Below are positions 1 to 11,398 of a DNA stretch of 64,000 nucleotides, piece after piece. Under the pieces are notes generated by a model. That model was not told where the DNA came from. It was given only the letters and a program-made list of their open reading frames with translations, and searched no databases. The stretch is taken from contig JAYWVB010000044.1 in assembly GCA_039881045.1 (NCBI GenBank), forward strand, positions 1 to 64,000. The letters run 5' to 3'. This DNA is from Chaetomium olivaceum (taxonomy: Eukaryota; Ascomycota; Sordariomycetes; Sordariales; Chaetomiaceae). Position 1 is the stretch's first letter. Each line of letters opens with the position of its first letter. The translations under genes and the position numbers were made by a program.

Positions 1-277
1 GTCGTTCAGCATTGCATGTAAGGACTCCAGTTCACGAGCCTACCTTATCTAGGTAAACTTCGTGCTACTTTCTAACACGAGCATAGTTCGCTCCTACAGC
101 AAACCAGCCAGCCATAGCAAAGCTTTTGATTGCGCTAGCGACGGGTTTATGCTTTTCTCGCAATGTTTTCATAAAGGCCCATCTAATAATATCTCGTATT
201 TAACTTCTCACACTAACTGAAACAGCTCTATCGTAGATACTATGTAGAATTACATTCTTGGTATTCCCTATTAGCCA
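1..277. other. AT-rich window edge, no gene seen
   Basis: I see no coding frame with recognisable content here. Composition is more AT-rich than the gene-bearing part of the window and resembles the region after 1500, so this may be part of a RIP-affected block. Confidence 0.4.
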
Positions 278-1307
278 GCGTATCTCGCTCTTAGGGAAGC
301 CCTCGGCGGAATACTCGACGAGACCGAAGATCTTTAGAAGCACAGCTTCTCTACCATCCATCTTATCGTATTCGGAATCTCACGACTAGGACTCGATACG
401 TTCCTCCAGAGCAGCTCAGCCGATATAGACTCCCAACGCGCCTTTGGACAAACTCCGCTCTCCTAGGCAGCCTAAATACCTACGGGCTATCATGACACGC
501 ACATCCCTGTGGGCCATAGCGCTGTGGTCCATCTACCCGACAGCAGGGGCCAGACTCCTCTTCATCTGGCTGCGAGACAGGGCATCACAGAAGTCTTCAG
601 ATCTCGGGAAGCGGCATCGAGGCATCGGGGAGAGCACCATCCCGAGCCAGAAGTGCGTCAACAAATCATGGCCATGTCATTCGACGAAGACGGAGAGGAA
701 GGTAAGCAGGAGCAAGAAGCCAAACACGACTACGTCTCCAACATCACGTCATTCTGCCGGGAGTACCTTGAAAAGGTCGACTACAAGGGCCGAACAGCCA
801 TCCACTTTGCTGTGCGGACCAACAACGTCACCCACGCCAGGCTTCTACTGCGTTATGGCGCCGACGTGAACAAACCGGACTTGTTCAACAGGGCCCCCCT
901 GCACATCGCCATGTACTGGGACCACGTCGAGATGATCCGCGTCCTGCTCAAGTGCGGCGCACGTCTAGATGTCGTGGACGATGCCAAGATGACGGTGCTG
1001 CACTACGCAGCAAGATACAGCAGCCTCGCAACCCTGCAACTGCTGGCTGCCGAGGACCTGATGCAACAATACAAGGTGCAATCGCTGTCCCGCAATTGCG
1101 ACGTCGTTTTTGCGACACCTGAGCTGCGTCAGCCCGAACTGCCGCGATTCCAAGGGATACACGCCGCTGGAAGCCTTCATCAGTGTTCGTTCTTCCATGA
1201 CAAATGAAACAGAGGACGAGCGGTCGGCTGCAAGGGAGACTTTTGATGGTATCCTCGCTGGGAGTGCAACGGAGCCTTTTGACCGTGGTGCGGAAAGCTC
1301 AACGTGA
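278..1307 (+). pseudogene. RIP-damaged ankyrin-repeat gene
   Basis: One frame reads through from about 278 to 1075 with ankyrin hallmarks: a GQTPL segment near 449-463, GQTPLHLAARQG near 548-585, then further repeats (AIHFAVRTNN, RAPLHIAMYWDHVEMIRVLL, TVLHYAARYSS). The frame is broken by TAG at 335, TAG at 464 and TAA at 473. At 464 the stop sits exactly where the ankyrin consensus has Trp in TPL-x-WAA, so TGG to TAG is likely, a G-to-A change expected from repeat-induced point mutation. After 1075 the ankyrin reading resumes in another frame at about 1155 (GYTPLEAF), which either a 1076-1154 intron (79 bp) or a frameshift could explain; it ends at 1307. Ankyrin proteins mediate protein contacts; no specific role can be assigned. 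Its 5' end is not identifiable. Confidence 0.65.
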
Positions 1308-2205
1308 GAGGAGGTAGGCTTTTCCAACATGGCAAAGTAGGAGTCGTTTGGTCGGTCTCTAAAAAAGGTGAGCGTTCAATTGGAGTGGTGGTGGGCAGTG
1401 AGATGGCGACGATGATCACGGGTGGAGAGGAGATTAAGTGGCAGTTAGTACGGTGTGACAGAGGGCATAGGGCGATGATGGTGAAGCTACCTAGCTGGGC
1501 TAGGTGGTGAGAGTAAAGGGCTTCTTATTACCTTCCTCCTCAATAATACAAACCATTATATAACGCTAGAGGAGTATATTGATACTTTCCTAGTCTACAT
1601 TAGAGAGGTACTATCGTTATACTATTATCGCGAGTTGCTAAGTATATTAAGAATAGAAAGAGTAATAAGAAGATAAGGAAGAAAGGAGTTCTAGAATTTA
1701 GAAAGGGGGGGGGGGGGGGTTATAGTAAATAGTATAAGCAAGCCAAGGCTTGTAAGGCTAGTAAGGTTAGTACTAAGGCTTGAAGTTCGGCTAGAGTTAG
1801 TTTATAGCCAGAAATAGGATCCTAGAGTCGAAAATGTACCTCCATCGCAAATATATCGCGCACGAGTGTAAGTAATGTAGAATGGACGATGCCTGCCGGC
1901 TTCTGTCGCGAGATTTTGCTTGATAACAGGTGAGGATGATTTAAGGTACTCAAAAACAATCAATGCTATAATGGATCTGAAAGGAGGCAGAAAAGCTATA
2001 TTGCAGATGATGATTATCTTATATCAATTCATGATTATTAGGAAACATTCACTTTTGTCCGTGGTATAAGCGTCCCTCTCAAACCCCAGCCCAATGTTGC
2101 GCTACAACTCAAGTAATCAGGATCTAACTAGCCGAAGAGCCTTTAACCTCCTCGCTAACTTAAACTCCAAAGACTAGCAAATGCCATTACTCCCAGATCC
2201 TCATG
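1308..2205. other. AT-rich degenerate block, possible transposon relic
   Basis: This block is visibly AT-rich from about 1500 to 2100 and holds a run of 15 G at 1705-1719. Around 1627-1720 one plus frame gives a lysine/arginine-rich stretch (VAKYIKNRKSNKKIRKKG), and a second basic stretch follows at 1722-1800 interrupted by TAG and TGA. Basic tails like this occur at the C-termini of fungal pogo/Fot1 transposases, but the match is only compositional. I see no intact gene. Confidence 0.35.
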
Positions 2206-3140
2206 CTATATATTCCCGGCTGGCGGGCAAGATGGAGGCTGCATTTCCAGCTCCTGGCCAGAGCTCTTCACATCCATCTCCCGCGCAGCGACCTCATTCG
2301 CAGCCATCTCTGCCGCCCCCCAATGTGTTTGCTGATCGCCGGCTGTGTAGTAGTTGCCCTCGAGCTCCTGTGGTGGTTGAGATTCGCCGTCAACCTCCAG
2401 TAGTGTCTTTGGCGGTCCCGGCACGCTCTCCGAGTGTAGCTCTGGCTTGCCGGTCCACGTGTCTTCCGCCTTTCGATATCGTTTCCGTCGGCGGGCGAAG
2501 AATAAGTATATCCCCACGAGGATAGCAAGACCTGCCACACCACCGATCACTGGACCAGCGATCCATGCTTGACTACCCCCCGAGCCGCTCGCCTCACTGA
2601 GTTTTGTAACTCCTGCTCAGCCTTGGGTTAGCCACAGCTCTCGGAGTATAACAAAACTCAAATAAACATACCGCCGTCACCAGTTTTGATGCCCTCGACT
2701 CCTGTAGTTAGGCTAGTAGGGGGGGGAGCCGCGGTACTCTGATCAAAACCAGTCCAGTCGGATCGCGTGACGAGCACGTCCACTACGACGGTGTAGACTT
2801 TATCGGTTATGGCGCCGTCCTCTAATAGACCGGAGATGGTGGTTACTGCCAGCGTGGTATATTTTGTAAGCCACGATGTCGAAATGGTGTAATGGATGCT
2901 GGAAGAGGTGGGCGGCGCGCGGTCGGTGTCGCAGAATTCAATAACTTCGCTGAATTCGGAGTTGACGTAGGCGTCGACATTGTTTGTGCCGTTCGATTCA
3001 ACACAACTGACGCACAACTGATAATAATTTTGAAACGGCCCTTCAGGGTCACAAACCGCGGGGATGAGACCTAGTTGTTGGTATGACCGCAAGGCGTTAT
3101 CTACATTAAGTAGCAAAGTGGTCAGTACCGGGTGCATCAT
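2206..3140 (-). CDS. Single-pass membrane glycoprotein-like protein
   Basis: Two exons (3140-2672 and 2612-2206) joined over a 59-bp intron (2613-2671; GTATGT donor, GAGCAG acceptor) give 291 aa. The extracellular part carries cysteines (VCDPEGPFQNYYQLCVSC near residues 27-45, another Cys near 70) and several N-glycosylation sequons, then a Ser/Thr-rich stalk. A transmembrane helix follows (GGVAGLAILVGIYLFFA), then a basic RRRKR stop-transfer segment and an acidic cytoplasmic tail. This architecture resembles Mid2/WSC-like or PGA-type fungal surface proteins that end in an ELHG/ELEG-like tail; I infer a cell-surface role only. No signal peptide is present at the ATG chosen (3140), and a TAG acceptor lies just upstream, so a 5' exon with the signal peptide is probably missing; 3180-3320 could contain it but the phase does not fit cleanly. 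Confidence 0.6.
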
Positions 3141-3845
3141 GAGCCTAATATTCAAGATATAAACGTCTCACTGCAAACATCAAAGCATACTGCTGGGGGG
3201 ATTGTGTCCCCTCCCGTACTGCTGGGAGAGGATGGGACGATCTGACTGGGGAGACTGCTGGTCACCTGCCGGGGAAGGGGCCGCATTGCTTCGGAGAATT
3301 GGTAACTAAGTACCATGGGGATATTTTGTTAACGGGGGATCTCCAACATCTTCAGCCTCGCCGGGCTCGAGCTACTTTATACCGGCCTCGCCGCCCCCAT
3401 AGATGCTGCGACACAACAAACATGGGTGGGTGGTAATGCGGGGGCACAGCGATTTACCCCCTCTCCACTGCCGGTTATAACCACGCTTTTAGGGATCTTT
3501 GCCAGCTCTCTGTGCGACTGCAGTGCGTTTTAGACGAATGGTGTGATCCGAATCATGATATGGTGCATACATGGCGCATGCGAGGGTCTTTGCAAATCTG
3601 CGGCGTGGCAACGATCGGCAGATCGCCCACCCACTCGCCAAAAACAATCGTGCGTAAGAATCGCTCAAGTACCGCACAAATCTTGCGTCAATACTCAGTA
3701 AACAAGGCTCCTTGAGGAGAAGAGTAGTGTAGCTGAACTTTCACAAACCCAGAATCATCATGTTGTTACACGGAGACTGCTCGTCATATCCCCTTAAACA
3801 TACAGTAGAGATTGTCTTTCGCCCCCAACTGACGCACCCTCCTCC
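3141..3845. other. Upstream/intergenic region, no clear gene
   Basis: This gap separates two minus-strand genes. It may hold a missing first exon of the membrane protein (a proline/serine-rich reading on the minus strand near 3180-3320) and the 3' region of PHB2. Nothing else is recognisable. Confidence 0.4.
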
Positions 3846-4914
3846 TTATTTCCTCTCAGTCTGGTCAAAAACATTTAGACCCAAGCCTTCTGAGTCGAGG
3901 AGGAGCCTGTTCTTGCCACCTGCGTCTTGCAGAAGCCCGGCAATCGTGCGAGCATTCTCCAGCTTCTTCAACTCCACATAGGCCTTGTTCTTCTTGATAG
4001 CATCACCAATGAGTTCGGCGGACCGGGCCTCACCCTGTGCCTTGACCACCATGGCTTGCTTCTCCTGCCGGGCCTTGTCGACGACGAAGGCGGCGCGCTG
4101 TGCCTCTTGTTGGGCAACCTGCTTGGCCTCAACTGCTGCTGTGAACTCCGGGGAGAAGGCGAGATGCTGCATTTCGAGTTAGCAAAGTCCAGTGCAACTC
4201 GACGCATTCCGGGAACTAACCGTCAGGGACACATCATCCAGGGTGATGTTGAATCGCGAGGCTCTCCGCGACAGGTTCTCCCGCACGAGCTTGGCAACCA
4301 TCTCTCTTTGGGTAATCAGTTGGCTGGCGTTGAACTGAGCCACGACACTCTTCAGGACTTCGTTGACGATCGAGGGGAGAACGCGCTCATCGTAATCCTG
4401 GCCGAGGGTCCGGTAGATCTGAGGGAGGGACTGCACATCGGGCCTCGAGAGCACACGGCATGTAATGTTGACCATCTGAAGATCCTTCGTGCCGGTCAGG
4501 GAGGAGACGTTTCTCGGCTTCGCTCGCACATCGTAGATAATGGGTGTCTCAAACCACGGAACCATCAAATGGGTACCTGCATTCGCGTTAGTTTGAGTTC
4601 TCCGCATTGACATCGGCATCGGCATCGGCGGGGTAGCGGGGTGGCGGGGTCGCACCTTCGGCGTAGATATCTTTGCTGACACCACTCAGCCTCCGGTATT
4701 TGATCGCCCTGTGCCCACCGTCGACGTTGAATAGGGCGTTCTGGAAGAGAAGTGCGCCGCCGCCAAATATAAGAAGACCGGCAAGACCGGCACCGAAACC
4801 TCGGGGAGAACCACCGGGGAAACCGCCAGGGAATCCGGCGCCTCCACGGCCACCGGCCTTAGCAGCGGCCCGGATCCGATTGGCGTAATCCTCAAATGGG
4901 CTGCGATTCGACAT
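3846..4914 (-). CDS. phb2: Prohibitin-2 (mitochondrial inner membrane)
   Basis: Three exons (4914-4656, 4576-4221, 4166-3846) with 79- and 54-bp introns give 311 aa. The N-terminus has a Gly-rich basic segment and an uncleaved membrane anchor (about residues 40-60, GLAGLLIFGGGALLFQNALF), followed by the prohibitin/Band-7 start NVDGGHRAIKYRR. The middle contains THLMVPWFETPIIYDVR and LPSIVNEVLKSVVAQFNAS, diagnostic for PHB2, and the C-terminal part is the charged coiled coil (VEAKQVAQQEAQRA, ARTIAGLL). In the family PHB1 and PHB2 form ring complexes in the inner membrane that stabilise newly made proteins and the m-AAA protease. Length matches fungal PHB2 and no frame damage is seen. It diverges from the RNA15-like gene, sharing a 627-bp promoter region. 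Confidence 0.95.
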
Positions 4915-5541
4915 GTTTGCTGGTGGTCAATGGTTGAGGCTCTCGACAAATCCACAGCTCGGTTTGCTTGGTGGAGAAAGAGCTTCGGCAGCTTCCATGG
5001 AGGGCCGGCTGGTCTGTGCGCTGCTGGGCTCTTTTGGTTCACTCACGTGTGTCAAAGCCATTCACGTAAATTGGCCCCAGTCGATACGATACGATACACC
5101 ACACTCCATACTGAGTGTAACGTAATTATCATCTGGGACGTGACATTCAACCTCTTTTTCGTCCTGACATTCATCATTGATCACTTCGAGGAAACTCATC
5201 AACTTCGTTCAGACGACACTGCCTACCTGGATTTGGCCTAATACAGGACGCACGTGAGACTGGGAGGGACAGAGCGCTTGGAAAGCCCCAATTGTTGCGC
5301 TAGCCCATTTGCTTTGGCATAAATCCATCGTTACCTGCTGCCTTTGTTCGTCCACGGTCGTTTTTGACCATCTCCATCTCTCCATCGCTCACTTCCGACC
5401 CCAGACGTGATATTCACAACATTGCACATCCCCCGTGCCATCGCTCCCACGTATCGATACCTTGATTGTTCCTACGTTTTTTTATCAAGTAGCCTTTGCC
5501 CAGCTGTTTTTGCAGGGCAATTGCCCAGTTCCACACACACG
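4915..5541. promoter_or_regulatory. Divergent promoter region PHB2 / CstF-64
   Basis: This gap lies between two start codons pointing apart. Pyrimidine-rich stretches near 5340-5400 and 5510-5540 precede the plus-strand ATG. I see no convincing TATA box. Confidence 0.4.
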
Positions 5542-6761
5542 ATGTCGACCCGACAACCCTCTCGTGTTGTGTTCGTGGGCAATATTCCGTATGGTAAGTA
5601 CAGTAGCATGGCTGCCGAGATCTGAACTTTGCTGACCCGCGTCAAAGGTTTAACGGAAGAGCAGATTACGGAAATCTTCAGTGGTGCAGGGAGAGTGTTG
5701 AATTTCAGACTCGTTTACGATCGTGAAACTGGTCGACCGAAAGGGTTTGGATTCGCAGAATTTCCCGACTACGGTACGCCCCTCATCCAACTCTTTTATT
5801 TTCTTCTCTGCTTCTCTTTTCTGTACGAGAACGATCAATTGCTGACGATACTCTTCGTCTCTTCTCAGATTCCGCAGCTTCAGCAGTCAGGAATCTCAAC
5901 GATTACGAAATCATGGGTCGCAAGTTACGCGTCGACTTTAGCAACGAGACGGTCAGCGATGAAGACAATCGCGACCGCGATGGTGCAGTATGTGCTTTTC
6001 CCCCGGAATTCCTTTCCCACCGTTTATCCACGATCCATTAAACTAACCGACACTTCCAGGCTGGCACCAGCGGTGGCAACTACCCCAACCCAGGCGCAGC
6101 CAACGGGAGCGGCGCCAACGCCCCCTCTGCTTCAATCCAGGCCACCGGCCCGGGCGGCGGCAGTGGTGGCGGCGGCTCCTCTCTCCCACCGCTCCCGCAG
6201 GGCAAGGACCTGCCGCCCGGCGTCTCCTGCACCGACGCCATCTCGCGCACTCTCAACACGCTGCCCCCCGCGCAGCTCCTCGACATCCTGCAGCAGATGA
6301 AGACGCTCGCCACCACCGACCCGGCCCGCGCCACCGAGCTGCTCGCCCAGGCGCCCCAGCTCAGCTACGCCATCTTCCAAGCCCTGCTCATCATGGGCCT
6401 CGTCTCCCCGGACGCCATCAACTCGGTCCTCGAGCCCGGCGCCGCGCCTATCCCGCCTCCGTACGGCAGCAGCAGCAGCAACGCTGGTGGTGCTCCAGCT
6501 GTCGCCGCCACGGGCACGCCCCCCATCGGCGCCCCCGGCGGCGGTTACGCGCCCCCGCCCCACCCCGCCCAGCAGGCCGCTGCCATCCCCCCGCCTGCCG
6601 CTGCGCCTGTCCAGGCTCCGCCCCCCGCGGGCCAGGACCCGGAGGCGCTCATGCGCGCCGTCATGGAGCTGCCGCAGGAGACGATCGACCAGCTGCCCGA
6701 GGCGGAGCGCCAGCAGATCATGGCGCTGCGCGCGAGCTATGCTGCGCAGAACCGTCGCTAA
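5542..6761 (+). CDS. RNA15: Cleavage stimulation factor CstF-64 / RNA15 homologue
   Basis: Four exons (5542-5593, 5648-5773, 5869-5987, 6060-6761) give 332 aa. Residues about 8-85 are one RRM: RNP2 is VVFVGNIPYG and RNP1 is RPKGFGFAEF, and the domain ends with GRKLRVDFSNE. A Gly/Ser-rich linker leads to the hinge domain (SRTLNTLPPAQLLDILQQMK, LSYAIFQALLIMGLV) that binds the CstF-77/RNA14 partner. A Pro/Ala-rich region follows, and the C-terminal CSTF domain is recognisable (LMRAVMELPQETIDQLPEAE). In the family this subunit binds U/GU-rich RNA downstream of the poly(A) site in nuclear pre-mRNA 3'-end processing. All four exons join in phase and no frame damage is seen. Intron 1 lies inside RNP2, between the Tyr and Gly codons. 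Confidence 0.95.
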
Positions 6762-7462
6762 AGGCAGCAAGCAGACTCCTCACGCAAGGGAGGGAAGTGG
6801 TATAGGCAAGCAGCATCATCGCTTGGCCTTGAACAAGAGGAGAGAAGAGGGGGAGATATAGCGTGTCTATGTACCTACCCGTTGATTGCATGCATGCAGG
6901 GCATGGCGGTTGGGGGCTCTGTTTCCTTCCGGCGGTTTAGTTTTCTCTTTCTGTTTCTCTTTTTTCGGCGTTTCGGAAATGGGGCAGGTTAGGTAGACAA
7001 ATACTGCGGTGCTATGCAATGCTATATATGGGACTCTTCCGGACATCTGACCAGAGGATCTGAACTGATTGTTAATTGTGATATTGTGACATGCCATCCC
7101 GAAACTGTTGAACGCTACGTTTGAGGAATTTCGAAGAATCTAACACCAAGAATTCATGCAACTGGCCGTTGGGAATGGAAGCGAAGCACTTCCGAATTCC
7201 TTCCGTCGTTGCGGAGCACCTTTCTTTGAAACCCAGCTATTAAAAGTCAATACACGCTTGTAGCGTTGCTAAGCAATATTGTAATGCCCATCCCCGTTGC
7301 CAACGCCAGAAGATATGCAATTCTAGTCACCCGAAATAACCTGGTTAGCCATGCGACCAAATACATGTACCGTATGTATGCGTGCATTCACAACAGTCCC
7401 AAGCAACCTAACCCATTCTCGCTCCCAAAAGCCGAAGACCCCACAAAACCATCCTCCAAAGT
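6762..7462. other. Convergent 3' region
   Basis: Tail-to-tail gap between the CstF-64 and MNR2-like genes. It should hold both 3' UTRs; I see no additional gene. Confidence 0.5.
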
Positions 7463-10002
7463 TCAAACAATGTTATACACCCTCTTCGCAATCCAGTAGC
7501 ACGCCAGACCAAAGCAGAGCAACCCCGCGGTGATGGCAATGAACCAGTTAAGGTCGCCCTCATACTCCTGGCCCGGCACCCACACGTTCATGCCCCACAG
7601 ACCGGTGATGATGTTCATGGGCAGTACGATGGTGCCCAGCACCGTTAGCTTCCCCAGCACATCAGCCGTCTGCTCCTGCCGCTCGTTCATGCGGATGTTG
7701 ATCTGGGCGAGGTAGTTCCCATGAGAGCGAGCCAAGATCCTAAAAACCCCGTGGGTTAGTATGCTGTGTGCGTGATTCGGCAAATAAGTGCAACTTACTT
7801 CTCGTAGTGACTTAGGTTCGAAGTCATGGTCACAATATGATCCTGAATGTCACCCAGATACAAGCCGATCTCGGACCGCGGCGCCACCTCCCAGTGCTCG
7901 TTGCAGCGCTTGGCGAAGCCCTTGATCACGTCCGCCTTATTGCTGAGAAGCCGGTAGAGCGACATGACCTTCTTGCGGCAGTCTCCGACGCGCCGGAGCA
8001 TGTCGCGGCCGGCCTCGGCTGACTTTACCTCGGCCGAGTCCGGCTTCTCGTTGAGTCGCCGTTTCTCCTCCTTCATGGCCTGGTCTTCTTCCGAATGCAT
8101 TTGCAGGATGGCGTAATCGATATCGTCGACTTCATCCTCGATGTTTTGGATGAGCGGCCCGAAGACGTCGGTGATATCGTCGATGATGGCGTAGGAAATC
8201 CAGTCTGACGAAAGAATGAGGTAGTCTCGCAGCTGGCGAATACGTCTTCGTACGTTGGCTGGGTGTGGGGTCACCGAGAAGTGGAAACTGAGAACACATT
8301 CCCGAAACACGACAACGTACATGTTGACGGGCTCGAGGAAGTTCTCACTAGCCAAGTCCTGATCGAAAGAACGGTAATTGACAAAGTAGTAGTTGCGGAA
8401 GAGCTCTACTTTCTCCCGCTGCTCTTGCATCATGATATCCTCGGCCGTCAACGGGTGTATCCCAAAAGCCTTGGAGATCACCTTCATCTCGGCCTCGGTT
8501 GGACTGAGAATATCGAGCCACCACACCGGACGATCTCCGTATTTGAGGGGTTTCGGCGGCTTCCCGTTCTGTGCCGATTTCAAAGGGTCTGTTGGAGATT
8601 TCAAGTCTGCGGGTGTATGCCCACCCGAATCCGCTCTGGTTGCCTCGCTATTCGTCGAGTGTTTCCGCTCGAATTCGTGGGTTGTGGTCGCGAGCGATGG
8701 TTGTCGAGACGGGATCAGTGGGTCGCCGCCTTGCCCTCCCAGCACTTGGTATAGATCGATGTTCGGCTCTGGCTCACCCTCGCTGTCGGAGCTGTCGGAG
8801 AGCACCGGTGGGTCGGGGACAAAAAGCTCCCTAAACGTGCCCCCTGGTTGCACCAACTCCGAAATGGACTGGCTGTGGATAGTGCTCTGGAATTCTTCGT
8901 TGAAGTAAGTGAAGCGATAGGGCGCTGCCTCCTCGGCTTGAAACCATCCTCGGTGTACAGGCCTCAGCCTTCCGTTGATCAGTTGCGGTTCTGTGATTCT
9001 CTTAGCACGGCGCTCCTCGCTTCGGCCTTCCTTTTCGAAACGGCTCCATTCATCCAGAATCGACAGATCGGGCCATTTCCCACGGCGCCTTCGTGGCCTC
9101 GGCCGGTACGCGGTATCGCGGACGTTATGCTCGTCCTCGCCAATCTCGGAGAGGCCCTCTTGCGGAAAGCAAACGTCTTCTTGAGCTTGTAGAGCGATTG
9201 TCTTCCTCCTGCCCAGCGGTGATGGCCTATCATCCTCGTCCCCGCTCCCTTTAGTCGTGGAATGCTCGCCGTGGTCAATTTCGTCGCGTAGTAGTACATC
9301 ACCAAAGCTCATGGACATATGGTCTGTGGCGTGGAGAGCAGGCGATCCCGGGACCGAGGGCGGATAGTTCACATTATAGGCATCGCCGAGGCGCCTCTTT
9401 TTGCTGCTACTCGCCATGCTCGAATCGCGGCGGTTCGTGGGGCCGGTCTTTCTCGGAGTATCGCCCGTTCCATAGCCTGGGACCGTCTCGCTCCTCTGAA
9501 ACACCGGGCTGGCGAGGAGAGGTGCCCCCTCGTCTTCTTCATCGCTGTCTACCCTGGCTGCCATTCTCGATCTCGTGGTGGGCTGCGCAGCCGGAAAGGA
9601 GGTGCTCGTTGTCATCACGGAGGGGCGTCTGGGTCGTAGGAACGGCTGCTGATCCCTAGAATTCAAGTCATTAGCCTCTCGGGGTGGGGAAACACGTGCA
9701 GAATTGGCGGTCCCTACCTATGGTCGAGCAGCGCCTCACTCTCGATGCTCGTGGCGCTGAGGTTGCGACCCGGTCTCGTGTAGAAGCCCGGTGGGGCTTC
9801 GCCTAGCCCCTTCGTTGACGCTGTCCTGTGCTATGTCATCGGCAGGCAACGCGAATGACTTCCTTCTTTGCTTCTTTTTCTTCCCTCCTCTGTGGTTTTT
9901 GCGTCTTCTTGGGCCGTGGCCAGTCGAGGAAGGGGGGTGCGTGGTGTGAGCAGATGCTGAGCCGGATATCTCCGGAGGTGGTTGTCGCTTTGGCGAGTCC
10001 AT
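7463..10002 (-). CDS. MNR2: CorA-family Mg2+ transporter, ALR1/MNR2 type
   Basis: Three exons (10002-9718, 9655-7799, 7739-7463) with 62- and 59-bp introns. The C-terminus has the two CorA transmembrane helices with the signature GMN in TGLWGMNVW, followed by WFIAITAGLLCFGLACYWIA. The soluble domain (LTAEDIMMQEQREKVELFRN, FVNYRSFDQD, YLGDIQDHI) is characteristic of fungal ALR/MNR2 proteins, which move Mg2+ across plasma or vacuolar membranes. The N-terminus is long, polar and very basic (KKKKQRRKS) and contains RPGRNLSATS and a Leu-Leu motif (ALLDHRDQQPF), as in MNR2 homologues. In exon 1 the frame shifts at a GGG run (plus 9787-9789): the basic N-terminus lies in one frame and the GFYTRPGRN segment in the next. 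Removing one base gives exactly 805 codons plus a stop. The vacuolar assignment is by family resemblance. Confidence 0.88.
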
Positions 10003-11398
10003 TGGGGCCAAAACCGAGACAGCGGGTCTAGGCAGGCTAGCAAATCAGGCTCGCCGGGTCCCTGTCGCGTTTCCGAACGACGGTGTAGATGTCGCTGCTC
10101 GGGCAAGTGGGGGGCCAAACTCGACTTCCGTTGTTAAGGCTTCCCTATCGAGTAACAGGGCATCGAATGATGGGCGATAAAGTGGAGGAGGAAGTAAGAA
10201 AAGCTGCGAATGTGATTGGGGCCACGTCCAAGGGTGGATTGAAAGTGAAGATCGAAGGCTCGGCCGAGTGCTGCGCCTACACGGTAGGGCTGTCCGGCCG
10301 GGGAAGAAGGGCGGTGTCGTTAGCCTCTCTAAAAGTTTATGGCAGGGTTGGTGGCCGGTGGTGTCCACAAAAGATGGAGGGAGGCCGCATTGTTGAAAAC
10401 TCTGGTGTTGAAAGACAAATTCCGGTCGGATCGAGTGGCCAAGGTTCCAACTTGGTGGTGATGTCAGCCAGACAAGCAGATGCTGCATCCAATATGCGGC
10501 CGCTGATTGGTTAGTCTTGGGCGGAGTGGGGGTCCTCGCACTGCAGCTCGGGCGCAGCTCCCCGCACTGCGGGGGGTTCGTCAAGACCCCCACAGACGGG
10601 AATTCATGCCGACTCGGAGTCAGAGACGGACTGACTCAGGCGGAGATAATTGAATCCATTGAAAGTCAAGAACAATCAGTAGGTACATGTAGCTTGCTAT
10701 GGAGTTATAACTCGGATAGGGTTGGGCTCTAGAGTTGTCAGGAGTGTATCCACACTCACAAAATCCCCTAATTGTATTCTGTAATAACCTACGAGCACAA
10801 CGCAACCTAGATGAATCATCACGTCGGCACTGTTACCCGTATGCGGGCTATTTTATGTCCTATTGGCCTATGTTCAAAACTTCGTATCCTATGTCTACAT
10901 GTACACAATTAGCACCTAGGATCGCTTGAGTCACTTGTGCGAATACCATGATGCGTGGATTGCGTTAATTGGCAAGGTTCTCAAGAGAAGTCTAGAAGAT
11001 CTGCGCCATCTGTCACCTCCCTAACTAACATGTCAAATATCCCCTCATCGGAAGTGGTTATGGGACGATAGTGGAGGGGTTTGTGGAACCTCGGTATTTG
11101 TATGATGGTGTGTAGGTATGTACATACCCGTGGATATGTCCTACAGCTCTTCAAGAGCTCGGAGGTCGGACAGCCACAAGTACCGGAGGGTCCATCTATT
11201 CTCGTGCAGCGGCCAATGCCGCAGTCGGGGGCCCTCCCAGCCCAGCCTCACTCACCCCCTCACACGAGTATATAAGACCTCAACAACCTAAGGTACTATA
11301 GCCATCTCACATTAGCTCTGGTAACCCCGCTTCACAGACTATCTCCTCCACTCATCACATCACCTTCACAGTAACTCACCTTCTAGCAACTCTTCACC
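10003..11398. promoter_or_regulatory. 1.4-kb divergent promoter region
   Basis: Lies between the start codons of the MNR2-like (minus) and DUF3237 (plus) genes. Apart from the TATA element listed separately I see no gene; possible readings here are short and compositionally poor. Confidence 0.4.
11268..11274 (+). promoter_or_regulatory. TATA box of the DUF3237 gene
   Basis: TATATAA lies about 125 bp upstream of the ATG at 11399, followed by a pyrimidine-rich leader. Position and sequence suit a fungal core promoter; no experimental support. Confidence 0.5.

Noticed and set aside
6132..6770. Long minus-strand reading of 212 codons
   Set aside because: It is the antisense shadow of the GC-rich last exon of the CstF-64 gene, which has clear domain conservation on the plus strand.
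9780..9890. A small intron to explain the MNR2 frame change
   Set aside because: All GT...AG pairs tested in the interval have codon-multiple lengths, so they do not change the frame.
10045..10593. Minus-strand reading of 182 codons upstream of MNR2
   Set aside because: Low-complexity Pro/Ser/Thr-rich content without a domain; it overlaps the likely promoter and has competing frames.
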